From an uncultured Clostridia bacterium (GTDB lineage Bacteria > Bacillota > Clostridia > Oscillospirales > Oscillospiraceae): a stretch of 64,000 nucleotides of DNA. The stretch is from the NCBI GenBank assembly GCA_947170435.1, contig CAMVTO010000011.1, positions 1-64,000 of the forward strand, in the 5' to 3' direction. Below are positions 35,515 to 44,226 of the stretch, one piece after another (the first letter of the stretch is position 1; every line of letters starts with the position of its first letter). The notes beneath the pieces are model-generated. The model made no database searches. It saw nothing but the letters and a program-made list of their open reading frames with translations, and was not told where the DNA came from. The position numbers and the translations under genes were made by a program.

Positions 35515-36648
35515 TTAGCTCCTTTCTTCCAATGCCTTTCCTGTGATTTGTTTGCCGTCAATAAATACGGCTCGTATTTTCAAATCCCGATTCAACAGAA
35601 CAAAATCGGCACACTTGCCCGGATCGAGCGAGCCGATGGTATCGTCGCATCGGATCGCGCGGGCGGGCGTCAGCGTCGCGGCAGTGACGGCGGCCTCCAA
35701 CGGCACGCCAAACTCCACCGCGCGGAGAAGGCCGTCGTAGAGGTGAATGCAGCTGCCCGCCAGTGTGTCGGAATCCTTGAGCGTCGCCTTGCCGTTTTTC
35801 ATTGTGATGGGCTGCCCGCCCAGCGTATAGTCGCCGTCCGGCATCCCCGCGCAGCGCAGGGAATCAGAGATCAGCACCAGCTTGTCTCCGAACAGCCGGT
35901 GGGTCAGACGCACCACAGCCGGATGGATGTGCAACCCATCGGGGATCAGCTCCACCGTCGCACCCGCGTCGCACGCCGCGGCGATGACCCCGGGAGCGCG
36001 GTGACCCAACGCGGGCATGGCGTTAAAAAGGTGCGTCGCGTGGCGCGCACCCGCGTCGAATGCCGCCATCGCCGTATCGTAATCGGCAGTCGTGTGGCCG
36101 AGGGACACCGTGCAGACCTTGCTGATCTCGCGGATCGCCTCCAGAGCGCCCGGCTCCTCCGGCGCGATGGTGATGAGGCGCGCCATGCCGCCGCTCGCCT
36201 CATTGAGCCGGTGGAACATCGCCGCATCGGGAGCATGGATATTATCGGCGTTCTGCGCGCCGCGCTTTTCGTAGCTGACGAACGGCCCCTCGAGGTTGAT
36301 GCCCGCCACCTTCGCGCCGTCCGCAGGGCGAGTGAAATCGCGGATGACGTGCATCGCCCTTGTCAGTTCCGGTTCTTTGAGCGTCATCGTCGTGGGACAC
36401 CACGACGTGACACCCTTGGCAGCGTAATAGCGCGCCATCTTCGGTATACCCGCAGGCTCGCCGTCGCTGGCGTCCTCGCCCATGGCGGCGTGGGTGTGGA
36501 TGTCGATAAGCCCGGGGATCAGGTAGCAGCCCTCCGCATCCATGCCACCGGCCACAGCCTCGCCCACGACTGTGATTTTCGCATCGAACGCAACGCCGCC
36601 ATCCACAAACGCGCCGTTGACAAACACTTTTGCGTTGGATATCTTCAT
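35515..36648 (-). CDS. nagA: N-acetylglucosamine-6-phosphate deacetylase
   Basis: A 377-aa amidohydrolase that removes acetate from GlcNAc-6-P. Visible are LIDIHTHAAMGED, NLEGPFVSYEKRGAQN (metal-binding Glu), SLGHTTADYD, ATHLFNAM and LISDSL (catalytic Asp). ATG 36648 with GAGGG upstream is preferred over a GTG two codons earlier. Middle gene of the ROK-nagA-nagB operon. Confidence 0.95.
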   Translation of the reverse strand: MKISNAKVFVNGAFVDGGVAFDAKITVVGEAVAGGMDAEGCYLIPGLIDIHTHAAMGEDASDGEPAGIPKMARYYAAKGVTSWCPTTMTLKEPELTRAMHVIRDFTRPADGAKVAGINLEGPFVSYEKRGAQNADNIHAPDAAMFHRLNEASGGMARLITIAPEEPGALEAIREISKVCTVSLGHTTADYDTAMAAFDAGARHATHLFNAMPALGHRAPGVIAAACDAGATVELIPDGLHIHPAVVRLTHRLFGDKLVLISDSLRCAGMPDGDYTLGGQPITMKNGKATLKDSDTLAGSCIHLYDGLLRAVEFGVPLEAAVTAATLTPARAIRCDDTIGSLDPGKCADFVLLNRDLKIRAVFIDGKQITGKALEERS

Positions 36649-36658
36649 CGGCACACCC

Positions 36659-38038
36659 TCACTTCAACGCGGGCAGGCTTGCCGCCGCCGCCGACTGCCC
36701 CACGCGGCGGAACTTCTCATCCGGCAGCGCAGGGATAAACTTGTCCGCGACAGCGGGGTACTCGTCTTTCAGCACCCGCTGCGCCTCGGCAAGAACGCGA
36801 TCGCCGCCCTTGCCGCTCATCACGCGGCCCAGCAGCAGCACATGCCGCATACCGTAGAGCTGATGATAGTATGCCAGCGTGTGACCAAGGTACGTTCCGA
36901 TGCTGTCGTAGACCTGCGCGGCGGCGGGGTCATCCGCCTCCATGAGCTTCTGCACGACTTTGAGCTTTTCCGCGGGAGACAGGTTCTCGTCCAGCACGAT
37001 GCCCGCGCGGGGCGCAAGCTTGATCACAGCGTCCTGAGAAAAGTATTTAACGCCGCAGCCGATGTCGCCGCTCCACTCGTCGCGCATGGCGTCGGGCGCG
37101 GCGTCCACGGGGACAAAGGCCAGTTCATTGAGCCAGCCGGTGATGCGCCCCTCCGGGTCGACATACCCCACCGCCTCGCTGGTGCCCATGGCGATGCCCA
37201 GCACATTCGCCTCGCCGAGGCTCATCATGCCCGCGAGCGCCGACACGTCGCCGTCGTTGACCACGGCATAGGGCACGTTGCCGAACGTGTCCGTGATGGC
37301 GCGGATATAGATGTCCTTGACCTTGGCGTCAAAAAGATCCTTCGGTACTTGCAGAAACAGCGACGCGTTCATTGTACGGTTGTTGATATACACACCCGCG
37401 GAGGACACGCCCACCGCGTCCACGCGGGGCATGTGCGCCGCCGCGGATTTGAGCGCGGACACAATGCCGTCATAGTGATAATCGGGATTGGAGTTGGTCT
37501 TGGGGAACCAGACGACCTCCTCACTGTAGACACTCTCGCCGTCGATGACGGCGCTGACCTTGCGATCGCTGCCGCCCGCGTCAAAGCCGATGCGGCAGCC
37601 ATCCAGATGACCGCCAATCCGCTCCGGCGCGTCCTTGGCAGGCGGAACCTCGCCCACAGCAGCCACTTCAAAGGGATGCTCGAACACATTTGCCATGTAG
37701 TCCCAATCGAACTCCTGTTGCCCACAGGCACAGTAGACGGTGCGCAGGTATTCCACCATGTCCTCGTCGCCGCTGACGTAGATGCGGAAGCCGCCCTTCA
37801 TCCACAGCAGCGTCTTGACCAGACGCTCGATATAGTACCGGTCGGCATCCCGCCGCTCCGGCGTACCGTGAATATAGGTGTGCACGGACGCCATCTGTCC
37901 GTCCGCGCGCTCCACCGCGATACCAATGGGTTTGTGCGCTGCTTTCAGAAACGCGGTGTTGAACGCGCCGATGGGGATGAACCCCGGATCGAGAACGGGG
38001 CTGTTTTTCACAGGAACATCAATGCCGTAGACCGTCAT
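36659..38038 (-). CDS. ROK-family sugar kinase, probable N-acetylglucosamine/amino sugar kinase
   Basis: A 459-aa protein of the actin-like ATPase (ROK) fold, longer than a typical ~300-aa ROK kinase because of an ~170-residue N-terminal extension. The ATP-binding DAGGSDRKVSAV segment (~residue 165) and VVNDGDVSAL with GIAMGTSEAVGY fit a ROK kinase; the usual zinc-binding Cys motif is not evident. Its position before nagA and nagB and opposite an epimerase points to phosphorylation of free GlcNAc. The start at 38038 has AAAGGAGGG; longer upstream open sequence is antisense to the epimerase and is not real. Substrate is inference. Confidence 0.75.
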   Translation of the reverse strand: MTVYGIDVPVKNSPVLDPGFIPIGAFNTAFLKAAHKPIGIAVERADGQMASVHTYIHGTPERRDADRYYIERLVKTLLWMKGGFRIYVSGDEDMVEYLRTVYCACGQQEFDWDYMANVFEHPFEVAAVGEVPPAKDAPERIGGHLDGCRIGFDAGGSDRKVSAVIDGESVYSEEVVWFPKTNSNPDYHYDGIVSALKSAAAHMPRVDAVGVSSAGVYINNRTMNASLFLQVPKDLFDAKVKDIYIRAITDTFGNVPYAVVNDGDVSALAGMMSLGEANVLGIAMGTSEAVGYVDPEGRITGWLNELAFVPVDAAPDAMRDEWSGDIGCGVKYFSQDAVIKLAPRAGIVLDENLSPAEKLKVVQKLMEADDPAAAQVYDSIGTYLGHTLAYYHQLYGMRHVLLLGRVMSGKGGDRVLAEAQRVLKDEYPAVADKFIPALPDEKFRRVGQSAAAASLPALK

Positions 38039-38074
38039 GGCAGGTGCCCTCCTTTGGTCAAATTCAGTCTCTTT

Positions 38075-38103
38075 ATCATAAGCAAAAACGCACAAATTTA
38101 CAA
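38075..38103 (-). promoter_or_regulatory. Promoter of the ROK-nagA-nagB operon
   Basis: Minus strand: TTGTAA (38098-38103), 17-bp spacer, TATGAT (38075-38080), 37 bp before the ROK ATG. Confidence 0.75.
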
Positions 38104-38140
38104 GGGGGAAGCAAAATTTTTTGTGCGCTTGGACTAGGGA

Positions 38141-38169
38141 TTGAAAAAGATTGCATGGGATGGTAGAAT
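38141..38169 (+). promoter_or_regulatory. Promoter of the epimerase-yesL operon
   Basis: TTGAAA (38141-38146), 17-bp spacer, TAGAAT (38164-38169), 35 bp before the epimerase ATG. Divergent from the nag promoter, with 37 bp between the two -35 elements. Confidence 0.75.
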
Positions 38170-38203
38170 ACCGATAACTCCACCGAAAGGACGGTATTTC
38201 GAC

Positions 38204-39409
38204 ATGGACAAGCAAACGTTTCACGAAAACCACCAATGGGTAAGAGATCAGCTGCAAATCAGCGCCGACTTCTGGCTCCGCCACGGCCTTGACCGCGAGC
38301 ATGGCGGCGTATACACCTGCCTGGACCGCAGGGGCGAGGTATTCTCCACCGACAAAAGCGTGTGGATGCAGGGTCGCTGCGGCTGGATCTACGCGTATCT
38401 CTGCACCAACTACGGCAAGCGCGACGAGTGGCTGGAGGCCAGCCGCAGCTGCCTCGACTTCTTGGAGGAGCACTGCGTCAATCACGCTGCGGGCGACCGC
38501 CTCTATTTTACCGTCACCGGCGACGGCAAGCCCTTGCGCCAGCGCCGCTACTGCTTTTCCGAGGATTTCTACACGATGGCGAACGCCGAGTATTACGCCA
38601 ATACCGGCGACACGGTGCGTCTGGAGCGTGCCCGCCGTGCCTATGAACTGACCTATCAGCTGCGCCATGCCCTCATCAAAGACCCCACCGGTCTCGGCCC
38701 CAAGACCATTCCCGAGACCCGCACCGGCCGTGCTTTCGGCGATCCGATGATCTACCTCAACGTCACGGCGGTCATGCGCCGCTGCGATCCCGAGCGCCGC
38801 TCGCTCTACGATGCGCGCGCGAAGGAGTGCGTGGAGGAGATCGTCAAGTACCACTACAAGCCCGACCTTAAGTGCGTGCTGGAGACCGTCGGCCCCAATG
38901 GCGAGCTGCAAACCGACACCACCGCGGGCCGCGTGGTCAATCCCGGTCACGACATCGAAGGCAGCTGGTTCCTCGCCGATCAGGCAAACCTCACCGGTGA
39001 CAAGGAGCTGCACGCCATCGCGCAGAACATCTTCCGCAACGCCATCACCGCCGGCTGGGACGAGAAGTTCGGGGGACTCCTCTACTTCATCGACTGCATG
39101 GGCAAGCCGCCCGAGGCGTACGAGCACGACATGAAGCTCTGGTGGCCGCACAACGAGATCCTGATTGCGTCCATGACCTTCTACCGCGACACCGGTGACG
39201 AGTACTACCTCGACTGGTTCAACAAGACGCTGGACTACTGCAAGCGGCACTTTGCCGACGACGAGTACGGCGAGTGGTACGGCTATCTCCGCCGCGACGG
39301 CTTCCCCACCGAGCCGCCCTGCAAGGGCAGCACGTTCAAAGGCCCGTTCCACGTCCCCCGCAGTCTCATCATCGTGGACAAGCTGATGGACGAAGTGGAA
39401 GCGAAGTAA
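38204..39409 (+). CDS. N-acylglucosamine 2-epimerase
   Basis: A 401-aa (alpha/alpha)6-barrel epimerase of the AGE family, interconverting N-acetylmannosamine and N-acetylglucosamine without phosphorylation. Conserved segments are DREHGGVY near the start, SVWMQGRCGWIYAYL, NPGHDIEGSW (catalytic His), LWWPHNE (second catalytic His) and the terminal FHVPRSL. ATG 38204 with AAAGGACGG upstream; family alignment starts at about this Met. It sits between nanA and the ROK-nag operon, completing the sialic acid route. Overlaps yesL by one base. Confidence 0.9.
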   Translation: MDKQTFHENHQWVRDQLQISADFWLRHGLDREHGGVYTCLDRRGEVFSTDKSVWMQGRCGWIYAYLCTNYGKRDEWLEASRSCLDFLEEHCVNHAAGDRLYFTVTGDGKPLRQRRYCFSEDFYTMANAEYYANTGDTVRLERARRAYELTYQLRHALIKDPTGLGPKTIPETRTGRAFGDPMIYLNVTAVMRRCDPERRSLYDARAKECVEEIVKYHYKPDLKCVLETVGPNGELQTDTTAGRVVNPGHDIEGSWFLADQANLTGDKELHAIAQNIFRNAITAGWDEKFGGLLYFIDCMGKPPEAYEHDMKLWWPHNEILIASMTFYRDTGDEYYLDWFNKTLDYCKRHFADDEYGEWYGYLRRDGFPTEPPCKGSTFKGPFHVPRSLIIVDKLMDEVEAK

Positions 39410-40059
39410 TGCACCAGGTCTTTGATCCCGATAACGCCTGGTGGCGGTTCGTCAGCCGCTGTGTGGACGTGGTAGGACTGAGCGTTTTTTGGGCGATTAT
39501 ATGTCTCCCCGTTGTGACCGTCGGCCCCGTGACCTCGGCGCTGTACTATACGGTCGTCAAGTGCTTTCGTCAGAATGAAAAAGGCACCTTCGGCGTGTTT
39601 TACCGCGCCTTCCGCGAGAACCTGAAGCAAGGCGTATTGGCGACATTGATTTGTCTGCCCGTGGCCATGGCGCTCGCGTTCGGTTACGCCGTCATGCGCG
39701 CCAACTGGGGAAGTGACCTCGGCGCTGTGATGTTCGTCGCTTACGATATCGCGCTGATCGTACCGGCGGGCGTCGTGTGCTGGCTGTTTCCGCTGCTGGG
39801 GCGGTTCACATTCCGGCTGCGGGATGCTTTCCGCGCCGCCGGGATGCTTGCGCTGCGGCACTTGCCCAGCACGGTGGTCGTGACGCTGCTGACGCTGGAA
39901 CTGGGGATCTTCACCCTGGAGCGCTGGTGGCCAATCTGCTTTGCGCCCGCGCTCTGCGCCCTGCTGACCAGTCTGTTTTTCGAGCGGATTTTTCCGAACT
40001 ATCTGAGCGAGGACGAAACGGAAAAGCTGGAGGAAACCTCCGAAACCCCCATACAATAA
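39409..40059 (+). CDS. YesL-family (DUF624) membrane protein
   Basis: A 216-aa protein with four to five predicted membrane segments and the YesL hallmark ICLPVVTVGPVTSALYYTVVK. YesL proteins are found next to carbohydrate ABC transporters in Firmicutes; their function is unknown. It begins at TAATG, overlapping the epimerase stop, so translation is coupled. A second member occurs at 48398-49030. Confidence 0.8.
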   Translation: MHQVFDPDNAWWRFVSRCVDVVGLSVFWAIICLPVVTVGPVTSALYYTVVKCFRQNEKGTFGVFYRAFRENLKQGVLATLICLPVAMALAFGYAVMRANWGSDLGAVMFVAYDIALIVPAGVVCWLFPLLGRFTFRLRDAFRAAGMLALRHLPSTVVVTLLTLELGIFTLERWWPICFAPALCALLTSLFFERIFPNYLSEDETEKLEETSETPIQ

Positions 40060-40091
40060 AAAGGAAGCCGTCCGTCGGACGGCTTCCTTCT
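40060..40091. terminator. Bidirectional terminator
   Basis: AAGGAAGCCGTCC paired with GGACGGCTTCCTT around a three-base loop, between convergent genes. Confidence 0.85.
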
Positions 40092-40092
40092 G

Positions 40093-40731
40093 TTATGCCA
40101 ATGCCGGCACGATCTTCGCCAGCTCCTTCGCCAGCTTTGCGTGGCCTTGTTTCGTCAGGTGCGTGAAGTCCACAGGGTTCATCTCGCAGTCCTTCGCGTC
40201 AAAGTACGCGCAGCCGTTGCGCTCCGCCACAGTCTTCATATACGGCGGCAACGCCATAGACTTTTCCACACAGCCAGCGCCCATGACCTCGTCGTGGAAG
40301 CCCGCACCCAGCGGCGGCGGACAAACAACGAGGATGCTCGGCCCCTTCGCGCCCCAGCAGGGCGTGCTCTGGCACTTCTGGATCAGCCGCTCCATACCGA
40401 CCGCGATGGCGGCGGCGTTGGCGGCAAAGCGCTCCTTGGTGTCGTTGGTACCCAGCATGATGATCAACAGATCCACCGGTTCGTGCGACATCAGAATGGG
40501 ATAGGCGACGCCCACACCATCCATGGACTCATGCAAGGCGTCGACAAACACCGTTGTGCGCCCGCCGAGTCCCTCCTCCAGCACCAGATACTCCTCGCCC
40601 AGCGCCTTCTGCAACAGGCACGTCCAGCGCTCGTTTTCGTTGAAGCGGTTTCCACCGTCGGCGCAGTCGGCAGGGTCGGCACAGTAGCCGTGGGTGTTGG
40701 AATCTCCAAAACAAACAATATGTTTTTTCAT
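40093..40731 (-). CDS. SGNH/GDSL hydrolase, candidate sialate O-acetylesterase
   Basis: A 212-aa hydrolase with all four SGNH blocks: FGDSNT (nucleophile Ser ~residue 11), GLGGRTT (Gly), LGTND (Asn) and DFTHLT (Asp/His). No signal peptide, so it is cytoplasmic. It is divergent from the sialic acid operon and shares its control region, so I infer deacetylation of an imported O-acetylated sugar, possibly O-acetyl sialic acid. Family resemblance alone would also fit an arylesterase. AAGGAGGG ribosome site. Confidence 0.8.
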   Translation of the reverse strand: MKKHIVCFGDSNTHGYCADPADCADGGNRFNENERWTCLLQKALGEEYLVLEEGLGGRTTVFVDALHESMDGVGVAYPILMSHEPVDLLIIMLGTNDTKERFAANAAAIAVGMERLIQKCQSTPCWGAKGPSILVVCPPPLGAGFHDEVMGAGCVEKSMALPPYMKTVAERNGCAYFDAKDCEMNPVDFTHLTKQGHAKLAKELAKIVPALA

Positions 40732-40763
40732 GGGGCTCGCCCTCCTTGTGTTCGGATGATAGC

Positions 40764-40792
40764 ATCTTAGGCATTTTCACCCGCCGTGTCAA
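40764..40792 (-). promoter_or_regulatory. Promoter of the SGNH hydrolase
   Basis: Minus strand: perfect TTGACA (40787-40792), 17-bp spacer, TAAGAT (40764-40769). Confidence 0.78.
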
Positions 40793-40850
40793 GAAAACCG
40801 ATCGCTTTTCGGCATTTTCCCGAAAAAACCATCGAGCCTTTGTCTGTTTG

Positions 40851-40865
40851 TATAAAACTTTTATA
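40851..40865. promoter_or_regulatory. Palindromic candidate operator of the sialic acid operon
   Basis: TATAAAA-C-TTTTATA, a perfect 15-bp inverted repeat that extends imperfectly to TTG...CAA. It ends five bases before the -35 of the nan promoter and lies between the two divergent promoters. The binding protein is unknown: no regulator gene is linked to the operon. Confidence 0.6.
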
Positions 40866-40870
40866 TCAAC

Positions 40871-40899
40871 TTGACATGAGGCTCCGTTTTTTGTATAAT
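40871..40899 (+). promoter_or_regulatory. Consensus promoter of the nan/ABC operon
   Basis: TTGACA (40871-40876), 17-bp spacer, TATAAT (40894-40899): full consensus at both boxes. About 40 bp of leader lead to an AAGGAGG ribosome site. Confidence 0.92.
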
Positions 40900-40947
40900 C
40901 TGCACATTGGAGCAGCGTCTCCAAAAGATCATTAAGGAGGATACATC

Positions 40948-42306
40948 ATGAAGAAGCTACTTGCACTCGCGCTCGCGATGGTCATGGTTCTCGGCCTTGC
41001 GGCCTGCGGCGGCACCGTCACCTCGACGGAGACCCCCGCTCCGGCGGAGACCGCCACCACTCCTGCTGACACCGCAGCTCCGGCGGACGCCGCCCCTGCG
41101 ACAGCCAGCGCTATCACTCTTTGGACCTATCCCATCGGCGGTTGGGGCAATGAGGAGACCGTCAAGGCGCTCACCGACGCCTTTACCGCAGAAACCGGCA
41201 TTGCCGTCACGGTGGAGTATCTGACCTACGCCGACGGCGACGATAAGGTCAACACCGCGCTGACCGCAAATCAAGCGCCTGACCTCATTATGGAAGGCCC
41301 CGAGCGTCTCGTCTCCAACTGGGGTGCCAATGGCTACATGGTCAACATCGCCGACCTCTTTGACGCTGCCGACAAGAGCGAGCTCAACGCCGCGGCTCTG
41401 GACGCCTGCTTTGCCGACGCCAACACCGCCTATGAGTATCCGCTGGTCATGACCGCGCACTGCATGGGCATCAACCTCAACGCCTTCAAGGAAGCCGGCG
41501 CGGATCAGTACATCAACACTGAGACCCACACCTGGACCACCGAGCAGTTCATCAGCGCCGTGAACGCCCTTGAGGCGAAGTTCGGCGGCACCGTCGGCGC
41601 CGTGTACTGCTCCGGCCAGGGCGGCGACCAGGGTACCCGCGCGCTGGTGAACAACCTCTACGGCGGCACCTTCACCAACGCCGAGCACACCCAGTACACC
41701 TGGGACGACGCGAAGAACATCCAGGCGCTCAAGGAGCTCTATGACCTCAAGGGCATCGCCTTTGATCCCTCCCTCGTCGGCGGCGACGAGATCGCGCTGT
41801 TCTACAACGGCACGCTGAAGATGGCGTTCTGCTGGAACATCGCGCAGCAGCTCAACCCCAACTCCGCCGATACCGGCGCTGAGAAGACCGCCAACGGCGA
41901 CGACATCGTCTTCATGGCCTTCCCGTCCGAGGACGGCAATGCCAAGCTGCAGGGCGGCATCTGGGGCTTCGGCATCTTCGATAACGGCGATCAGGGCCGC
42001 ATCGACGCTGCCAAGCAGTTCATCCAGTTCATGTGCGACAGCGACCACACCGTGGACGCCGTCCGCGCGGCGAACTTCTTCCCCGCCCGCACCACGGTCG
42101 ACGCCTGGAGCGACAACCCGATCATGGGCGAGTACAACAAGCTGATGCCGATGCTGGGCGACTACTATCAGGTCACCACCGGCTGGGCGCAGGCGCGCAC
42201 CGCGTGGTGGAACATGCTCCAGCAGGTCGGCCAGAGCGACGGCAGCGAGGCTGCCATCAAGGCCGCCGTCGATCAGTTCTGCGCCGAGGCGAACGCCGGC
42301 ACCTGA
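40948..42306 (+). CDS. Sugar ABC transporter substrate-binding lipoprotein (sialic acid importer)
   Basis: A 452-aa extracellular solute-binding protein. The lipoprotein signal peptide ends in the lipobox LAAC (Cys ~20), followed by a Thr/Ala/Pro-rich linker and a family 1-type binding fold (ITLWTYPIGGWGNEE, then WTTEQFISAV). It captures the substrate for the two permeases downstream. No ATPase is encoded here, as is usual for these systems, which share MsmX-like ATPases. Sialic acid as substrate is inferred from nanQ and nanA in the same operon. Confidence 0.88.
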   Translation: MKKLLALALAMVMVLGLAACGGTVTSTETPAPAETATTPADTAAPADAAPATASAITLWTYPIGGWGNEETVKALTDAFTAETGIAVTVEYLTYADGDDKVNTALTANQAPDLIMEGPERLVSNWGANGYMVNIADLFDAADKSELNAAALDACFADANTAYEYPLVMTAHCMGINLNAFKEAGADQYINTETHTWTTEQFISAVNALEAKFGGTVGAVYCSGQGGDQGTRALVNNLYGGTFTNAEHTQYTWDDAKNIQALKELYDLKGIAFDPSLVGGDEIALFYNGTLKMAFCWNIAQQLNPNSADTGAEKTANGDDIVFMAFPSEDGNAKLQGGIWGFGIFDNGDQGRIDAAKQFIQFMCDSDHTVDAVRAANFFPARTTVDAWSDNPIMGEYNKLMPMLGDYYQVTTGWAQARTAWWNMLQQVGQSDGSEAAIKAAVDQFCAEANAGT

Positions 42307-42338
42307 TGACGCGATCTGAACTCTGAGCGATTGAACCG

Positions 42339-42376
42339 GGAATCCCCCCGCCCCACGCGGGGCGGGGGGATTCCTT
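42339..42376 (+). terminator. Intercistronic hairpin after the binding protein gene
   Basis: A 16-bp perfect GC-rich stem (42339-42354 with 42359-42374) followed by TTATTTT. Located between the binding-protein gene and the first permease. It probably gives partial termination or protects the 3' end, so the binding protein is made in excess. Confidence 0.8.
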
Positions 42377-42404
42377 ATTTTCTCCGAGAGGGGGCGTTTT
42401 TGCC

Positions 42405-43307
42405 TTGGCCAATCAACCCAGCATGAGCCGCGCGCTGGCGCGGAGGGAAAATATCGCGGGCTATCTTTTTATGCTGCCCAGCCTGATTTTCTTCGTCGGG
42501 TTCGTGGTGATTCCAATGGTGCTGTGCGTCTACACCAGTTTCTTCGATTCCAACATGAATCAGAATACGCCGGATGTGTTCATCGGCTTCGCCAACTATG
42601 CGGAGCTGTGGAAGGATCCCGTGTTCATCAAGGCGCTCAAGAACACCTTTATCATCGTGTTTGTCAGCGTGCCGGTGGTGTGTATTTTCTCGCTGTGGGT
42701 GGCCTCCGCCATCTACCGCATGAAGGACTCCATCATGAGCCTGTTCCGTATCATCTTCTATCTCCCCGTGGTCACCGGCTCCGTCGCCGTCACGGTGGTG
42801 TGGAAGTGGATCTACAACAACTACTACGGCGTGCTCAACTACCTGCTCAAGGGCATGGGCGTCATCGACCAGAACATCAACTGGCTCGGTGACCAGCGCT
42901 TCGCGCTGTGGGGCATCATCATCATTCTGCTGACGACCTCCGTCGGCCAGCCCATCGTGCTGTACGTCTCGGCGCTCGGCAACGTGGACGCGACGCTGGT
43001 GGAGGCGGCGGAGGTGGATGGCGCTTCCGATCTCCAGAGCTTCTGGAAGATCCGCTGGCCGCTCATCATGCCCACCACGCTCTATATCCTCGTCATCACG
43101 ACGATCAACAGCTTCCAGTGCTTCGCGCTGATCCAGCTGCTGACCTCCGGCGGCCCGAACTACGCCACCGAGACCGTCATGTACTACATCTACTATACCG
43201 CCTTCAAGCTGTACCGCTTCGGCTACGGCAACGCAATGGGCGTGATCCTCGCCATCTTCATCGGGCTGCTCTCCGCGGTGCAGTTCCGGCTGGCGAAAGA
43301 AACGTAA
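42405..43307 (+). CDS. Sugar ABC transporter permease (MalF-type)
   Basis: A 300-aa integral membrane protein with six predicted helices and the EAA loop EAAEVDGASDLQSFWKIRWP near residue 205 that contacts the ATPase. It may start at TTG 42405 (GAGAGGGGG upstream) or ATG 42423. It pairs with the following permease 13 bp downstream to form the channel of the importer. Confidence 0.9.
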   Translation: MANQPSMSRALARRENIAGYLFMLPSLIFFVGFVVIPMVLCVYTSFFDSNMNQNTPDVFIGFANYAELWKDPVFIKALKNTFIIVFVSVPVVCIFSLWVASAIYRMKDSIMSLFRIIFYLPVVTGSVAVTVVWKWIYNNYYGVLNYLLKGMGVIDQNINWLGDQRFALWGIIIILLTTSVGQPIVLYVSALGNVDATLVEAAEVDGASDLQSFWKIRWPLIMPTTLYILVITTINSFQCFALIQLLTSGGPNYATETVMYYIYYTAFKLYRFGYGNAMGVILAIFIGLLSAVQFRLAKET

Positions 43308-43319
43308 GGGGGTGCAGAC

Positions 43320-44222
43320 ATGAATACAGGCGTCAAGAAGATTACCGCTTACAAGGTTCTCTCCATCATTCTGCTCATCATCTTCGCCATCCTCTTCGCG
43401 TTCCCGCTCTATTGGATTCTGACGGGCGCGCTCAAGACGCCGGCGGCGATCAACGCCGCCTCGCCGGAGTGGTTCCCGCATGAGTTTACGCTGCGCAACT
43501 TCCAGGTGCTGTTCACCAAGCGCAGCGCGCCGCTCTACGAGCTGCCGATCCCGTTCACGAAGCTCAAGGTCGTGGGCGCGACGGTCCCTGCCGCCGTGCG
43601 CTGGCTGGTCAACACCGTCTTTATGGCGGTCATGGCGATGGTGCTCACCTGCATCACCGCCGCTGCGGCCGGCTACGCGCTGGCAAAGAAGCGTTTCCGC
43701 GGGCGTTATCTCATCTTCTCGCTGATCGTTGCGGCAATGGCGCTGCCCAAGCAGGTTATTCTGATCCCGTTGATTCGCGAGATTTCCAGCCTCGGTCTCT
43801 ATGACAACATCTGGGCAGTCATTTTCCCCACCGTCGGCTGGCCGTTCGGCGTGTTTCTGATGAAGCAGTTTTCCGAGGGTATCCCCGGCGAGATGCTGGA
43901 GGCCGCACGCATCGACGGCGCAAGCGAACTGCGCACGTTCACCAGCGTGGTCGTGCCGATCATCAAGCCAGGCATCGGCGCGCTGGCGATCTTCACGTTC
44001 ATCAACTCGTGGAACGACTACTTTATGCAGCTCATTATGCTCACCAGCAACGCCAACCTCACCATCTCCCTCGGTATCGCCACGATGCAGGCGGAGAACT
44101 CCACCGACTACGGCCTGATCATGGCGGGCGCCGCACTCGCGTCGGTGCCGATCATCATTGTGTTCCTGCTGTTCCAGAAGTACTTCACGCAGGGCATCAC
44201 GATGGGCGCGGTCAAGGGGTAA
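43320..44222 (+). CDS. Sugar ABC transporter permease (MalG-type)
   Basis: A 300-aa membrane protein with six helices and the EAA loop EAARIDGASELRTFTSVVVP near residue 200. A longer periplasmic insertion (about residues 55-90) distinguishes it from the partner. AAGGGGG ribosome site. It ends five bases before nanQ. Confidence 0.9.
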   Translation: MNTGVKKITAYKVLSIILLIIFAILFAFPLYWILTGALKTPAAINAASPEWFPHEFTLRNFQVLFTKRSAPLYELPIPFTKLKVVGATVPAAVRWLVNTVFMAVMAMVLTCITAAAAGYALAKKRFRGRYLIFSLIVAAMALPKQVILIPLIREISSLGLYDNIWAVIFPTVGWPFGVFLMKQFSEGIPGEMLEAARIDGASELRTFTSVVVPIIKPGIGALAIFTFINSWNDYFMQLIMLTSNANLTISLGIATMQAENSTDYGLIMAGAALASVPIIIVFLLFQKYFTQGITMGAVKG

Positions 44223-44226
44223 GCGT

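Noticed and set aside
38041-39352. Open extension of the ROK kinase frame to 897 aa
   Set aside because: The extra 438 residues are antisense to the epimerase, and the true ATG at 38038 has a strong ribosome site and promoter.
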